40,635 bases of DNA, taken from positions 1 through 40,635 of the forward strand of contig JAJEBT010000062.1 of the NCBI GenBank assembly GCA_022822405.1, read 5' to 3'. The position numbers were made by a program, and so were the translations under genes. The stretch's first letter is position 1; every line of letters starts with the position of its first letter. Positions 1-7,512 of the stretch are shown here, piece by piece. The notes beneath the pieces were generated by a model, which worked only from the letters and a program-made list of their open reading frames with translations, was not told the origin of the DNA and searched no databases. Origin of the DNA: Alphaproteobacteria bacterium (lineage in GTDB: Bacteria; Pseudomonadota; Alphaproteobacteria; MPNO01; UBA830).

Positions 1-1
1 G

Positions 2-955
2 CGGCGGCTCGCGGAGGACGGCCGGTTCGACTACCTCCTCATCGAGTCGACCGGCGTTTCCGAGCCGCTGCCCGTGGCGGCCACCTTCAGCTTCCGGACC
101 GAAGAGGACGAGAGCCTGGAGGACGTCTCCCGCCTCGATACGATGGTGACCGTGGTCGATGCTGCGAACCTCCTGCGCGACTACGCCTCGACCGATTTCC
201 TCAAGGACCGTGGCGAGGCGGTGGGCGAGGAGGACACCCGCGCGCTGGTCAACCTGCTTGTCGATCAGATCGAGTTCGCCGATGTCATCATTCTGAACAA
301 GATCGACGCGGCAACACCTGAACAGCTCGACGCCGCGCGCAAGATCATCCGCTCGCTCAATCCCGATGCGGAACTCATCGAAACCAGCATGTCGCGCGTG
401 CCGCTGGACAAGGTCCTGAACACCGGACGGTTTGACCACGACAAGGCCCAGGAACATCCACTCTGGTTCAAGGAGCTGTACGGCTTCGCCGAGCACAAGC
501 CGGAGACCGAAGAATACGGCGTGCGCAGCTTCGTGTATCGGACGTGTCGCCCGTTCCATCCAGAAAAATTCCACGTTTTCATCAATTCCTCCTGGCCGGG
601 AGTGATTCGCGCCAAAGGGTATTTCTGGCTGGCCACCCGCCCGGAATGGGTCGGCGAGCTGAGCCAGGCCGGCGCTCTTGTGCGTCATGCGGCCGCGGGC
701 TTCTGGTGGGCAAACGTGCCGAAAGAGCGGTGGCCCGATCACCCGGAATGGCGCCAGCAGGTCGAGAAGTCCTGGGACACTGTCTACGGAGACCGTCGTC
801 AGGAAATCGTCTTCATCGGTACCGATATGGACGAGGCCGCGATCCGTCGCCGCCTCGACGCCTGCCTTGTCGGCGACGCCAAAGCCATGCAGCCCGCAGC
901 CTGGAAAAAGCTGAAGGATCCATTCCCGGTCTGGAAGCTGGGCGAGCCGTCATGA
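2..955 (+). CDS. CobW/ZigA-type GTPase (COG0523), 5' end outside window
   Basis: The frame is already open at base 2, so the start lies upstream; 317 residues are visible. It begins in the G-domain switch region (IESTGVSEPLPVA) and carries the guanine-specificity motif NKID near visible residue 99. The C-terminal half is a CobW C-terminal domain (RSFVYRTCRPFHPEKFH, then RPEWVGELSQAG). Proteins of this family are G3E GTPases that act as metal chaperones in the cytoplasm, and the ZigA-like branch works in zinc limitation. The stop overlaps the start of a DUF1826 gene by four bases (ATGA), so the two are translationally coupled. That pairing is common in zinc-responsive loci and favours a zinc role, but the GTPase P-loop and any Zur operator would lie outside the window. 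Zinc specificity is inference. Confidence 0.9.
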   Translation, partial: RRLAEDGRFDYLLIESTGVSEPLPVAATFSFRTEEDESLEDVSRLDTMVTVVDAANLLRDYASTDFLKDRGEAVGEEDTRALVNLLVDQIEFADVIILNKIDAATPEQLDAARKIIRSLNPDAELIETSMSRVPLDKVLNTGRFDHDKAQEHPLWFKELYGFAEHKPETEEYGVRSFVYRTCRPFHPEKFHVFINSSWPGVIRAKGYFWLATRPEWVGELSQAGALVRHAAAGFWWANVPKERWPDHPEWRQQVEKSWDTVYGDRRQEIVFIGTDMDEAAIRRRLDACLVGDAKAMQPAAWKKLKDPFPVWKLGEPS

Positions 956-1668
956 CCGGTTCGTTGGCATCCCTGGAAGACAGGTTCGTTGGCACGTCAG
1001 CCACGTTGGGTGCCGGCATCGAGACGTGCGATGCAGCGGAAGGCCTCGCCGCCATCAGCAACCCCGGCATGGAACTCGTGATCTGGCGCCGCGCGCTACC
1101 CTTGTGCTTGCAGACCTGGCTCGAACGAATGGACGCGTCGTGTCTTCCTGACATGCGGGTTCTTGTCCGACCGAGCGACCTTCGACGGGCGATGGAATCG
1201 CACTTCGATGACTGTGGCATGCCTCCGGGAGACATGCGGGACCTGCTGCTTGCGGATATCGATGATCTTGTCTCGGCGTTTGCCAGGATCACCCAAAGTG
1301 ATCTCGTTGATGTTCGGCTGGAGCGCGTCAGCCACGATGCCTGCTGGAAGTACCATCGCGACTGCGTAGAGGCGCGCATCCTGACGACGTACCGCGGTCC
1401 CGGAACCGAGTGGATCCAGCCGATCCATGCCGAGCGGGCATTGCGCGCACAGAAGCAATTCGAAGGACCGGTGGAGCACCTCGAGAACAACGACGTGGCG
1501 ATTTTCAAGGGAAGCTGCGCCGCACCAGGCATCGGAATCGTGCACCGCTCGCCGCCGCTCGCGGGCAGTGGCTGCACGCGATTGCTGCTCTGCCTCAACC
1601 AGCTATCGGCCGCATCTCCGGAGCCGTGGCGAGAGGGACTGGACACGAGCCGCCGCTATCATGAATGA
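952..1668 (+). CDS. DUF1826 domain protein coupled to the CobW-type GTPase
   Basis: This 238-residue protein has no predicted signal peptide or membrane segment. The start at 952 overlaps the GTPase stop in an ATGA junction, which fixes it well. The recognisable core is in the second half: WKYHRDCVEARILTTYRGPG followed by TEWIQP, and later a run ending in HRSPPLAGSG. I recognise this as the DUF1826 family, whose biochemical role is not established. Conserved His, Asp and Arg residues in the core could bind a ligand or metal, but that is speculation. The only functional clue is co-translation with a probable metal-chaperone GTPase. Base composition matches the host background. Confidence 0.82.
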   Translation: MTGSLASLEDRFVGTSATLGAGIETCDAAEGLAAISNPGMELVIWRRALPLCLQTWLERMDASCLPDMRVLVRPSDLRRAMESHFDDCGMPPGDMRDLLLADIDDLVSAFARITQSDLVDVRLERVSHDACWKYHRDCVEARILTTYRGPGTEWIQPIHAERALRAQKQFEGPVEHLENNDVAIFKGSCAAPGIGIVHRSPPLAGSGCTRLLLCLNQLSAASPEPWREGLDTSRRYHE

Positions 1669-1699
1669 TGAGCTGCCGACCATTTCGGTATGCACGCGT

Positions 1700-1996
1700 C
1701 GTCAACCACAGGGCTGGTCAGACACTCCAGACCGTCGGCTTAGTCGCGGCTCACCCGGTCGAGGGCTTCGGTGATCACGATCTTGAACGGGCTCCGTCGC
1801 GCGCCTTCAAGCAGCCCCTAGATGCCGGGGCGGAAGATCACACTGTCGCCGGAGATCGCCGCGTCGCGGTAGGCGCCGACGATCTTCCATCCCTAGCATC
1901 CGGCGTGCTCGCGGCAGACGCGGAACTGGTGCTCGATGGAAGCCGCCTTTTCTGGTCGGACGAATAGCGGGCATAGAGCGCCCAGCGAAGAGTCAT
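1700..1996 (-). pseudogene. Serine site-specific recombinase remnant (N-terminal resolvase domain)
   Basis: Reading down from an ATG at 1996, the frame gives MTLRWALYARYSSDQK, the classic start of a large serine recombinase with its catalytic serine motif (YARYSS). A frameshift follows. In the next frame the homology continues as AASIEHQFRVCREHAGC, stop, GWKIVGAYRDAAISGDSV, IFRPGI, stop, GLLEGARR, KIVITEALDRVSRD, stop, AD. One frameshift and three in-frame stops rule out a functional protein, and only the first roughly 100 codons survive. The rest of the recombinase and any attachment sites are gone. It marks an old integrated element next to the DUF1826 gene. The lower boundary is approximate. 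Confidence 0.85.
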
Positions 1997-2184
1997 GGTC
2001 TCGGGTCTCCTGTCTCTCATCGGCGTCGTCCGCCGGCGCGTTGTGTTGTCTTCGGTGGTACCCCATGGACGCACACCGGTTCCAGCCCGTGCGCGTCTGA
2101 CTACAGGTTTACGCGGGCTCGAACCGGATACGCAGCCGGGTTCCTGTTGCCGTAAGATGGGGCTCCATCATAGCGGAGACCGAC
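1997..2184. other. Intergenic gap before the 2-hydroxyacid dehydrogenase gene
   Basis: Together with the recombinase remnant, this makes a 516-base stretch (1669-2184) without an intact gene. I see no RNA gene or strong promoter in it. The sequence GGAGA at 2175-2179 is the likely ribosome binding site for the ATG at 2185. Confidence 0.5.
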
Positions 2185-3261
2185 ATGACGACCATCGTCG
2201 CCGAAGACGACAAGATCCTCCGGTTCCTGGAAGTCATCCTCGACGCGCAGGCAAGTCCGGAGCGCTGCGCGGCCTTCCGCGACTACCTGTCCTTCGACGA
2301 GCCCGACCCGGAGGGGTGGTTCGAGACCCTGCGCGCGCGGGCGGCGGCCATCCGTCCGGTCACGGTGACGATGGTCGCGGACCACGATGCGCTCCGGGCG
2401 GCGCTTCCCGGCGCCGACGCGGTGGTGACCGAGGGCCTGAGGATCGATGCCGGGGACATAGGGGCGGCGCCCGGCCTGAAGCTCGTCCAGAAGTTCGGGA
2501 TCGACACCCGCAACATCGACCTCGAGGCCTGCCGCGCGGCCGGGATCGAGGTCCGCACGCTGCGCCGCAGGGTCAACGCGGCGGTCGCCGAACACGCGCT
2601 GCTGCTCATGATGGCCGTTGGCCGCAAGCTGGTGGAAACCGACGGCGCGCTCGATTTCGCGTCGCTGGAATCGCTCGGCTACGCTCCCCGACTGTTCGAC
2701 ACCGCGCATGTGGCCGGCGCCAACTGGGCGCGGATACCGGGTCTGCGCAGCCTGCAGGGCTCGACGTTGGGTGCGCTGGGCCTCGGAGAAATTGGTCGCG
2801 AGGTCGCGCAGCGGGCGCGCGCATTCGACATGGAAATCCTCTACCACCAACGCTCGCGCCTGCCGCCCGCCCTGGAGCGCGAGTACGCGGCGCATTACGT
2901 CTCCTATGCCGAGCTTCTGGAGCGCGCGGATTTTCTCAGCATCCACCTGCCGCTGACCGAAGACACGGAAGGGATGGTCGATTCGGCGGCCTTCGCCCGC
3001 CTGAAGCGCGGCGCGATCCTGGTCAATATCTCGCGCGCGGCGATCGTTGACCGAGAGGCGCTGGTCTCCGCGCTCGACAGCGGCCGGCTCGGCGGCGCTG
3101 GGTTCGACGTGCATTACGCCGAGCCGGGCGCCGCGGACGAGCCGCTCAAGTCCTATTCCAACGTGGTGCTCAGTCCGCACATCGCCGTCGCCTCGCGGCG
3201 GCACAACATGGCCGATGTCGCAGAACTGATCGAGAGCCTCGCGGACGCGCTTTCGGTCTGA
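2185..3261 (+). CDS. D-isomer-specific 2-hydroxyacid dehydrogenase family protein
   Basis: The 358-residue protein has the layout of NAD(P)-dependent D-2-hydroxyacid dehydrogenases. A substrate-binding domain comes first, then a Rossmann fold with GLGEIG at residues 199-204. The catalytic triad of the family is present: Arg284 in NISRAAIVD, Glu313 in GFDVHYAEP, and His332 in LSPHIAVASR. It should interconvert a 2-oxo acid and a D-2-hydroxy acid in the cytoplasm, but the substrate cannot be read from sequence. At 358 residues it is slightly longer than the usual 310-340; the extra length is N-terminal. A GGAGA site lies upstream of the start. It stands alone, with a recombinase relic upstream and a convergent VOC gene downstream. 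Confidence 0.9.
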   Translation: MTTIVAEDDKILRFLEVILDAQASPERCAAFRDYLSFDEPDPEGWFETLRARAAAIRPVTVTMVADHDALRAALPGADAVVTEGLRIDAGDIGAAPGLKLVQKFGIDTRNIDLEACRAAGIEVRTLRRRVNAAVAEHALLLMMAVGRKLVETDGALDFASLESLGYAPRLFDTAHVAGANWARIPGLRSLQGSTLGALGLGEIGREVAQRARAFDMEILYHQRSRLPPALEREYAAHYVSYAELLERADFLSIHLPLTEDTEGMVDSAAFARLKRGAILVNISRAAIVDREALVSALDSGRLGGAGFDVHYAEPGAADEPLKSYSNVVLSPHIAVASRRHNMADVAELIESLADALSV

Positions 3262-3277
3262 CGCCGAGGGGCCGCCG

Positions 3278-3880
3278 TTACGGCGAGAGGCCTACGGTGA
3301 CCTTCTCGATCCATTCTTCCGGCGCGCCGGTGGTGTCGAGTTCTTCCCGCGCCTCCGCCTTGGTCTGAAGCACTGACCCGATGACCGCGGGCGCATCGCC
3401 TGCGTCGGGCTGGCAACAGGCCTCGAGGCGGATGCCGTTGGGGTCGTAGAAATAGATCGAGACGAGGCCCGGAAGGATGTCGATCGGGCCGTCGTAATCA
3501 TATCCGCTGTCGGCTAGCCGCGCCTGCAGCGCCTCGAACTGATCCGGCGTCACGGCGAAGGCGCAGTGCTGCATGCCGCCGATGGCGTCACGGTCCGATT
3601 GTGGCTTTTCGCCCTTCGGAATCTCGAAGAAGGCGAGCAGGCTGTCATTGCCCATGTCGAAGAAGTAGTGCCTGACTTCCTCGTAGGGCGGATTACCGCG
3701 ATTTCCCGGTCCCGTCCCGACACCGGGCGGCACCTTCATCGCGTGAACGAGCGGCATGCCGACGACATTGACGTAGAAATCGGTCGTGGATTGCATGTCC
3801 TCGGTCGTTAGCGCCAGATGATGCACGCCGCGGGTGGCCAGCGACGACTGCGCCGCCGCAACCGATCCGGTATCCGGCAT
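3278..3880 (-). CDS. VOC (glyoxalase/dioxygenase) superfamily protein
   Basis: This 200-residue protein shows the vicinal oxygen chelate pattern. GVHHLALTTEDM opens the first beta-alpha-beta module, HCAFAVTPDQF opens the second, and IYFYDPNGIRLEACC closes it with the usual metal-ligand glutamate. His and Glu at these positions are the expected divalent metal ligands. Family members include extradiol dioxygenases, glyoxalase I and isomerases, so the reaction is not assignable. I chose the ATG at 3880 because GGGAGA lies just upstream and homology begins soon after; the frame stays open further upstream to about 4048 but looks non-coding. It is divergent from a NIPSNAP gene across 166 bases, and the two may be co-regulated. 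Confidence 0.85.
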   Translation of the reverse strand: MPDTGSVAAAQSSLATRGVHHLALTTEDMQSTTDFYVNVVGMPLVHAMKVPPGVGTGPGNRGNPPYEEVRHYFFDMGNDSLLAFFEIPKGEKPQSDRDAIGGMQHCAFAVTPDQFEALQARLADSGYDYDGPIDILPGLVSIYFYDPNGIRLEACCQPDAGDAPAVIGSVLQTKAEAREELDTTGAPEEWIEKVTVGLSP

Positions 3881-3913
3881 GGCCCTGTCTCCCGTTTGCC
3901 TTTTGCGGTCTTT

Positions 3914-3941
3914 AGTGTAACACCGGTCGCCGTACGCGCAA
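3914..3941 (-). promoter_or_regulatory. Candidate sigma-70 promoter for the VOC gene
   Basis: On the minus strand, TTGCGC (3941-3936) and TACACT (3919-3914) are separated by 16 bases and lie about 35 bases upstream of the ATG at 3880. The match is moderate; there is no experimental support. Confidence 0.4.
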
Positions 3942-4046
3942 GACAACCATGCGGCCGGATCGGCCGCGCGCGCGGCCCCGCAGGCCAGATGGCGTGCGGA
4001 CATGCGGCGGCGCCCGCCGCCGGCAACGGTACAGGGAGGAACCTGC

Positions 4047-4670
4047 ATGATCTACGAAGCGCGAACCTATCGCCTCGCCCCGCGCGGCGTGCCGGAGTTC
4101 ATCAAGACCTTCGGCGAGGCCTACGAGAAGCGCCAGAATCTCTCGAAACTCGCGGCCTTCTTCTACACCGAAATCGGCCCCCTCAACGAGGTTATCCACA
4201 TCTGGCCGTACGAGAACGCCGACGATCGCGAGAAGACGCGCGCGCAGTCGGTCTCCGACAAGCAGTATTCCTGGCCGCCGAAGGTCGCGCACCTGCAGGA
4301 GCACATGCGGTCCGAGATATTCACCCCTGCCCCGTTTTCGCCGACTTTCCTGAGCGGCGACAAGGGCCCGATCTTCGAGTGGCGGGAATACATGATCAAG
4401 CCCGGCGCGCTTCCGGACCTGTACGAGAGCTGGGCGAAGGCGCTGCCGAAGAGGATCGAGATGTCGGAACTGGTGATGGCCATGCACACCGACGCCGGCG
4501 ACCTCAACAAGTTCGTCCACATCTGGGCCTATGAGAGCCTCGAACACCGCGCCGAGGTGCGGGGCGAGGCTGTCAAGAAGGGCATCTGGCCTCCGAAGGG
4601 GCCCTACGAGACGCTCCAGACCCAGGCCAACAAGATCGTTCTCGCGGCACCGTTCTCGCCGGTTCGCTGA
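4047..4670 (+). CDS. NIPSNAP family protein (two domains)
   Basis: The 207-residue protein holds two copies of the NIPSNAP ferredoxin-like fold. The first starts MIYEARTYRLAPRGVPEF and ends near HIWPYENADDRE. The second starts IFEWREYMIKPGALPDLY and ends near HIWAYESLEHRAEVR. The repeated pattern of Y/W-E-R-x-Y, then G, then HIW-x-YE, is diagnostic. The start at 4047 has a strong Shine-Dalgarno site (AGGGAGGA, 4033-4040) with six-base spacing. Bacterial NIPSNAP proteins are small cytoplasmic proteins often found beside catabolic enzymes, with no agreed biochemical role. The divergent VOC gene suggests a shared small-molecule pathway, which is inference. Confidence 0.9.
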   Translation: MIYEARTYRLAPRGVPEFIKTFGEAYEKRQNLSKLAAFFYTEIGPLNEVIHIWPYENADDREKTRAQSVSDKQYSWPPKVAHLQEHMRSEIFTPAPFSPTFLSGDKGPIFEWREYMIKPGALPDLYESWAKALPKRIEMSELVMAMHTDAGDLNKFVHIWAYESLEHRAEVRGEAVKKGIWPPKGPYETLQTQANKIVLAAPFSPVR

Positions 4671-4811
4671 TCCGGGCATCCCGGCGTCGAAGGTTGCATG
4701 GGGCGGGATCCGGGGAAGCGTACCTTGCCGACAGATCGAGGGGGCGGCAGTTCGCTAATGGCTGTCGCCATCCTGCCAGCAGCCTGATTTCGACGGTGTC
4801 CCCCATTGTCT

Positions 4812-4840
4812 CCCAACCAGCTCATCATGACCTGGTTGGG
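4812..4840. repeat. Inverted repeat, 9-bp perfect stem
   Basis: CCCAACCAG (4812-4820) and CTGGTTGGG (4832-4840) form a perfect stem with an 11-base loop. It lies just past the end of the PIN toxin remnant on the minus strand and about 140 bases past the NIPSNAP gene on the plus strand. There is no following T-run on either strand, so a classical terminator is not supported. Confidence 0.5.
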
Positions 4841-4853
4841 CTCGGCATGCTTG

Positions 4854-5078
4854 TCAGTGCTCCGTAGGCACCGCCCGGGCCGTTCGATCAAGGAAGCTGC
4901 GCGGAGAAAGAACTTCCACCAACCCATATCGTGCCTGCGTGAAGTGCCGGCTGTTGTCCGTAATGGGCACGGAGAGCGCAATCTCGTGATCACGCATCGC
5001 CTGAATGATTACCCTGCCGCATACCCCTCTGGATCAAGCCGCCGACACAAGGACATTGCAATCAATGACAACATTCAT
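4854..5078 (-). pseudogene. PIN-domain toxin remnant (VapC-like)
   Basis: An ATG at 5078 overlaps the stop of the antitoxin gene in an ATGA junction. The reading gives MNVVIDCNVLVSAA, stop, SRGVCGRVIIQAMRDHEIALSVPI, then TDNSRHF and GLVEVLSPRSFLDR to a stop at 4854. The N-terminus with its catalytic Asp (VVIDCNVLVSA) and the C-terminal strand (TDNSRHF, normally following the last acidic residues) match the PIN-family toxin class. About 60 residues between them are missing, and there is a TGA at codon 15. Normal members are about 140 residues; this has 74 codons. It is therefore a dead toxin, with stop codon and internal deletion, beside an apparently intact antitoxin. Confidence 0.82.
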
Positions 5079-5380
5079 GTCTTGCGGGCGTGGCGCTCTT
5101 GGCGAGCCCGGGCGATTTCAGCGATTGAATCTTCCATGAGTTCGTCCTCGGAGCGGTCAGCGTCCTCCGGCGAAGATTCGGTTTGTGCGAGTATGGAAGT
5201 AACTCGGTCTGCCGCAGCGTTGCGATCCACCACCACCTTGGGACGAAAGAGGATACCGTCACCAACAACAGTGGCCTCCATGAGGTCGCCCTCGTGCAGA
5301 TTAAGCCCTCTGCGCAACTTGGCGGGAATGGTAACCTGGAACTTCGGCTTCACGATGACCATGACACTAGGTTTCCTCAT
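5075..5380 (-). CDS. AbrB/SpoVT (MazE-like) family antitoxin
   Basis: The 101-residue protein begins with a swapped-hairpin AbrB DNA-binding domain: VIVKPKFQVTIPAKLRRGLNLHEGDLMEATVVGDGILFRPK. The KxQVTIPaklR core and the GD-L-E turn are typical. The C-terminal half is charged (PEDADRSEDELMEDSIAEIARARQERHARKT) and would be the toxin-neutralising tail. The start at 5380 overlaps the ATPase stop as ATGA, and its own stop overlaps the PIN toxin start, so the three genes form one coupled operon. A second possible start is the ATG at 5362, which has AGGAAA upstream. Such antitoxins usually autorepress their operon. With the toxin dead, it may be only a DNA-binding remnant. Confidence 0.88.
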   Translation of the reverse strand: MRKPSVMVIVKPKFQVTIPAKLRRGLNLHEGDLMEATVVGDGILFRPKVVVDRNAAADRVTSILAQTESSPEDADRSEDELMEDSIAEIARARQERHARKT

Positions 5381-6555
5381 AGTTGCGGCATAATCCGTTT
5401 CATGAAGTCGTCGAAGAGCGGTACGGTGAAGGCCGTGTCGCCGTAGGCAGGGCTGTAAATCATGCCTTTGGCGATAAGCGCGTTGCGCATGGGGGCAACC
5501 GAGGTGACCTGCCGATTTAGGATTTGGGCAATATCGCCGGACCGGTGGGGCCCAGGTCCAAGTTCGGCCATGGCACGCATGTAGCGCTTTTGGGTCGGCG
5601 TCAGCCGATCAAAGCGCACGCGGAAAAAACTTGCGTCGAGTTCAGCGAGCGCCTCGGTTGTTGCGCGCAGCGCATCGTCGAGTTCAATCGGGGAAGCTTC
5701 GGCGACGTCCCAGCTGTGCTTTCCCCACTCCTGGAGGAAGTAGGGATAGCCATTTGTCTGGCGCAGAATCTCGGAGACCGCACCGGGTTCGAAGGTGACA
5801 CCCTCCTTGGAAGCAGGCACGACGAGGGCATCGCGGGCATCGTCGTCGCCGAGGCGATCGACGGACGCGAATTCGAAGAGGCGCTCTGCGTAGGACTTAG
5901 CGTCGCCAGTCCGCCCGACCAGTTGGGGCAGTCCAGCCGCCACCATGGTGATCGGCAACTGCTCTTGGCTTGCGCTATGGAGCGCAGCAATCAGGGAAGC
6001 GAGTTGGTCTTCCGGTACATATTGCAATTCGTCAACGAAGAGCACGATTGCGGTGGCGCGCTCGCCGGCGGCATTGCCGAGGGTCCGAATGAGATCCGTG
6101 AGATCCGTGTCGAGGTCGCTGCTGTCAGCCAGACCGGTTTCAGGATCGACATCGATGCTGAATTCGATGTCCTGATATTTGACGTGGAGGGCCTTGGTGA
6201 AACTCGCTAACGCCCTCATACCTTTCAGCAAACTGTCTTTGAGCACCTCTCCGCGGCTCAAGCGCAAGAGGGTTGTTCGCAGTGCCGGAATAAGCAGGGC
6301 CGGCAGAGATCGCTCCTCGGGAGCTTCTACTTTGACACTAGCGATACCGCGTGCCTCAGCATCTAGGCGGATGCGGTTAAGCAGGACGGTCTTGCCGACC
6401 CCGCGCAACCCATAGAGGATAAAGCTTCGAGCCGATTTCCCCGCGCGAATGCGGTCCAACGCTACGGCGGCACGCTCGATCAACTCGTCTCGCCCTGCAA
6501 GTTCGGGCGGGGGCGTGCCGGCGCCTGGCGCATATGGGTTCTGCCTAGGATCCAT
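5377..6555 (-). CDS. AAA+ ATP-binding protein (archaeal-ATPase/ORC-like) with C-terminal winged helix
   Basis: In this 392-residue protein a short lead (PPELAGRDELIERA) precedes Walker A, GLRGVGKT, at residues 49-56. Walker B, VLFVDELQ, is at 170-177. The C-terminal region (TPTQKRYMRAMAELGPGPHRSGDIAQILNR, SVAPMRNALIAKGMIYSP) looks like a winged helix followed by FTVPLFDDFMKRIM. This architecture matches STAND/ORC-like ATPases common in accessory DNA. Their role is usually unknown; some sit beside toxin-antitoxin or defence genes. No membrane segment is visible. It is the first gene of a coupled operon with an AbrB antitoxin and a PIN toxin relic. Codon use is visibly less GC-rich than in its neighbours, suggesting horizontal transfer. 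Confidence 0.88.
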   Translation of the reverse strand: MDPRQNPYAPGAGTPPPELAGRDELIERAAVALDRIRAGKSARSFILYGLRGVGKTVLLNRIRLDAEARGIASVKVEAPEERSLPALLIPALRTTLLRLSRGEVLKDSLLKGMRALASFTKALHVKYQDIEFSIDVDPETGLADSSDLDTDLTDLIRTLGNAAGERATAIVLFVDELQYVPEDQLASLIAALHSASQEQLPITMVAAGLPQLVGRTGDAKSYAERLFEFASVDRLGDDDARDALVVPASKEGVTFEPGAVSEILRQTNGYPYFLQEWGKHSWDVAEASPIELDDALRATTEALAELDASFFRVRFDRLTPTQKRYMRAMAELGPGPHRSGDIAQILNRQVTSVAPMRNALIAKGMIYSPAYGDTAFTVPLFDDFMKRIMPQL

Positions 6556-6589
6556 TTTGAGTCACTTTACCTAAGTTTTTCTTCTGAAG

Positions 6590-6619
6590 ATAATATTACA
6601 TAAACTCGATAAGAATCAA
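6590..6619 (-). promoter_or_regulatory. Candidate sigma-70 promoter of the ATPase-antitoxin operon
   Basis: On the minus strand, TTGATT (6619-6614) and TATTAT (6595-6590) are separated by 18 bases, ending 34 bases upstream of the ATG at 6555. The surrounding AT-rich tract (about 6550-6620) stands out from the genome background. AGGTAA upstream of the ATG is a possible ribosome binding site. Confidence 0.5.
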
Positions 6620-6951
6620 CAGCAACCTTGACCGTGGATCTCGTTTAGAATCGATACTTGCCAGCTAGAGCATAACCGATCATGAAAACAACCATCAAAA
6701 TAGAGCGGCGATAACCTCACGCTCAACGGATTCTCAGGGCGTCCGTGTTTGACCGTCTACGGACGCCCCTGGCAATGCAAGCGAGACCTTTGGCAGGTTC
6801 GGTGCATGCGGTCAGGTGCTGTCGGTTACGCCGCAACATCGGAGACCCGTACCACGATCGAATTTGCAGAGAATATTTGACACAACTAAACGGGCCAGGA
6901 TGGAACGATCGATTTGTGACCATCAGGCGTGGGCTGTCCATCAGGCAATGA
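6620..6951. other. Gene-free spacer containing a 9-bp hairpin
   Basis: I find no protein, RNA gene or transposase remnant here. It contains a perfect inverted repeat: GGGCGTCCG (6737-6745) and CGGACGCCC (6760-6768) with a 14-base loop. The repeat is about 185 bases past the end of the sixA-type gene and has no T-run. Base composition is lower in GC than flanking genes, so it probably belongs to the imported segment. Confidence 0.5.
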
Positions 6952-7482
6952 CTATCGGCCCGGTATCGTTTCGAGATCGGACGGACGGACGAATTCGACC
7001 AGGCGGCACCCGCCGGGCGCGGTTTCCTGCCAGCCATCGTCGGCAAGGTCGAATACCGCCAGCGCCCCTGTCGGATATTTTCCGAAGGTGGCCATCTTCT
7101 CGTTCCTCGAGAGGCCGCCCGTCAACTCAACGGCAAATTCGGCCATGCCCGGATTGTGCCCTACGACGATGGCGCTGGCGTAGCGATCCTCAATGCAACG
7201 GACAAGGTTGAAGAGTTCGCACAGGGACGCCAGATAGACGTCACGGCGGATCTCCTCGTCAATCTCGCAATCGAGCATGTCGCGGACATGCGACCAGGTC
7301 GCACGCGCGCGCCGCGCCGGGGAGCACAGCGCCAGGTCCGGGTGGTAGGCCTCCCGGGCCATGTGGGCACCGACGAGCGGCGCCGCGCGACGCCCCCGAG
7401 GCGACAGCGGTCGTTCGTGATCGTCAAGCCCGGGATCGCCCCAGGACGACTTCGCGTGACGAAGCAGATAGAGCCTTTTCAC
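6952..7482 (-). CDS. sixA: SixA-type histidine phosphatase
   Basis: The 176-residue cytoplasmic protein belongs to the histidine phosphatase (phosphoglycerate mutase-like) superfamily. The catalytic motif LRHAKSSW is at residues 7-14, with His9 as the phosphorylated residue. The second catalytic His is in IVVGHNPGM. RHAKSSW rather than RHGE is typical of the SixA branch, which dephosphorylates phosphohistidine in phosphorelay or PTS proteins. The start codon is GTG (7482), and the gene follows the flavoprotein gene by 30 bases on the same strand, so they may be co-transcribed. The substrate in this organism is not shown, and some relatives act on other phosphoesters. Confidence 0.85.
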   Translation of the reverse strand: MKRLYLLRHAKSSWGDPGLDDHERPLSPRGRRAAPLVGAHMAREAYHPDLALCSPARRARATWSHVRDMLDCEIDEEIRRDVYLASLCELFNLVRCIEDRYASAIVVGHNPGMAEFAVELTGGLSRNEKMATFGKYPTGALAVFDLADDGWQETAPGGCRLVEFVRPSDLETIPGR

Positions 7483-7512
7483 GGCATCCGGCTCCGCCCG
7501 GAGACCGGCAGC

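Noticed and set aside
6820..6951. Possible transposase or regulatory remnant
   Set aside because: Six-frame reading gave no family string, and the apparent frames are short and compositionally random.
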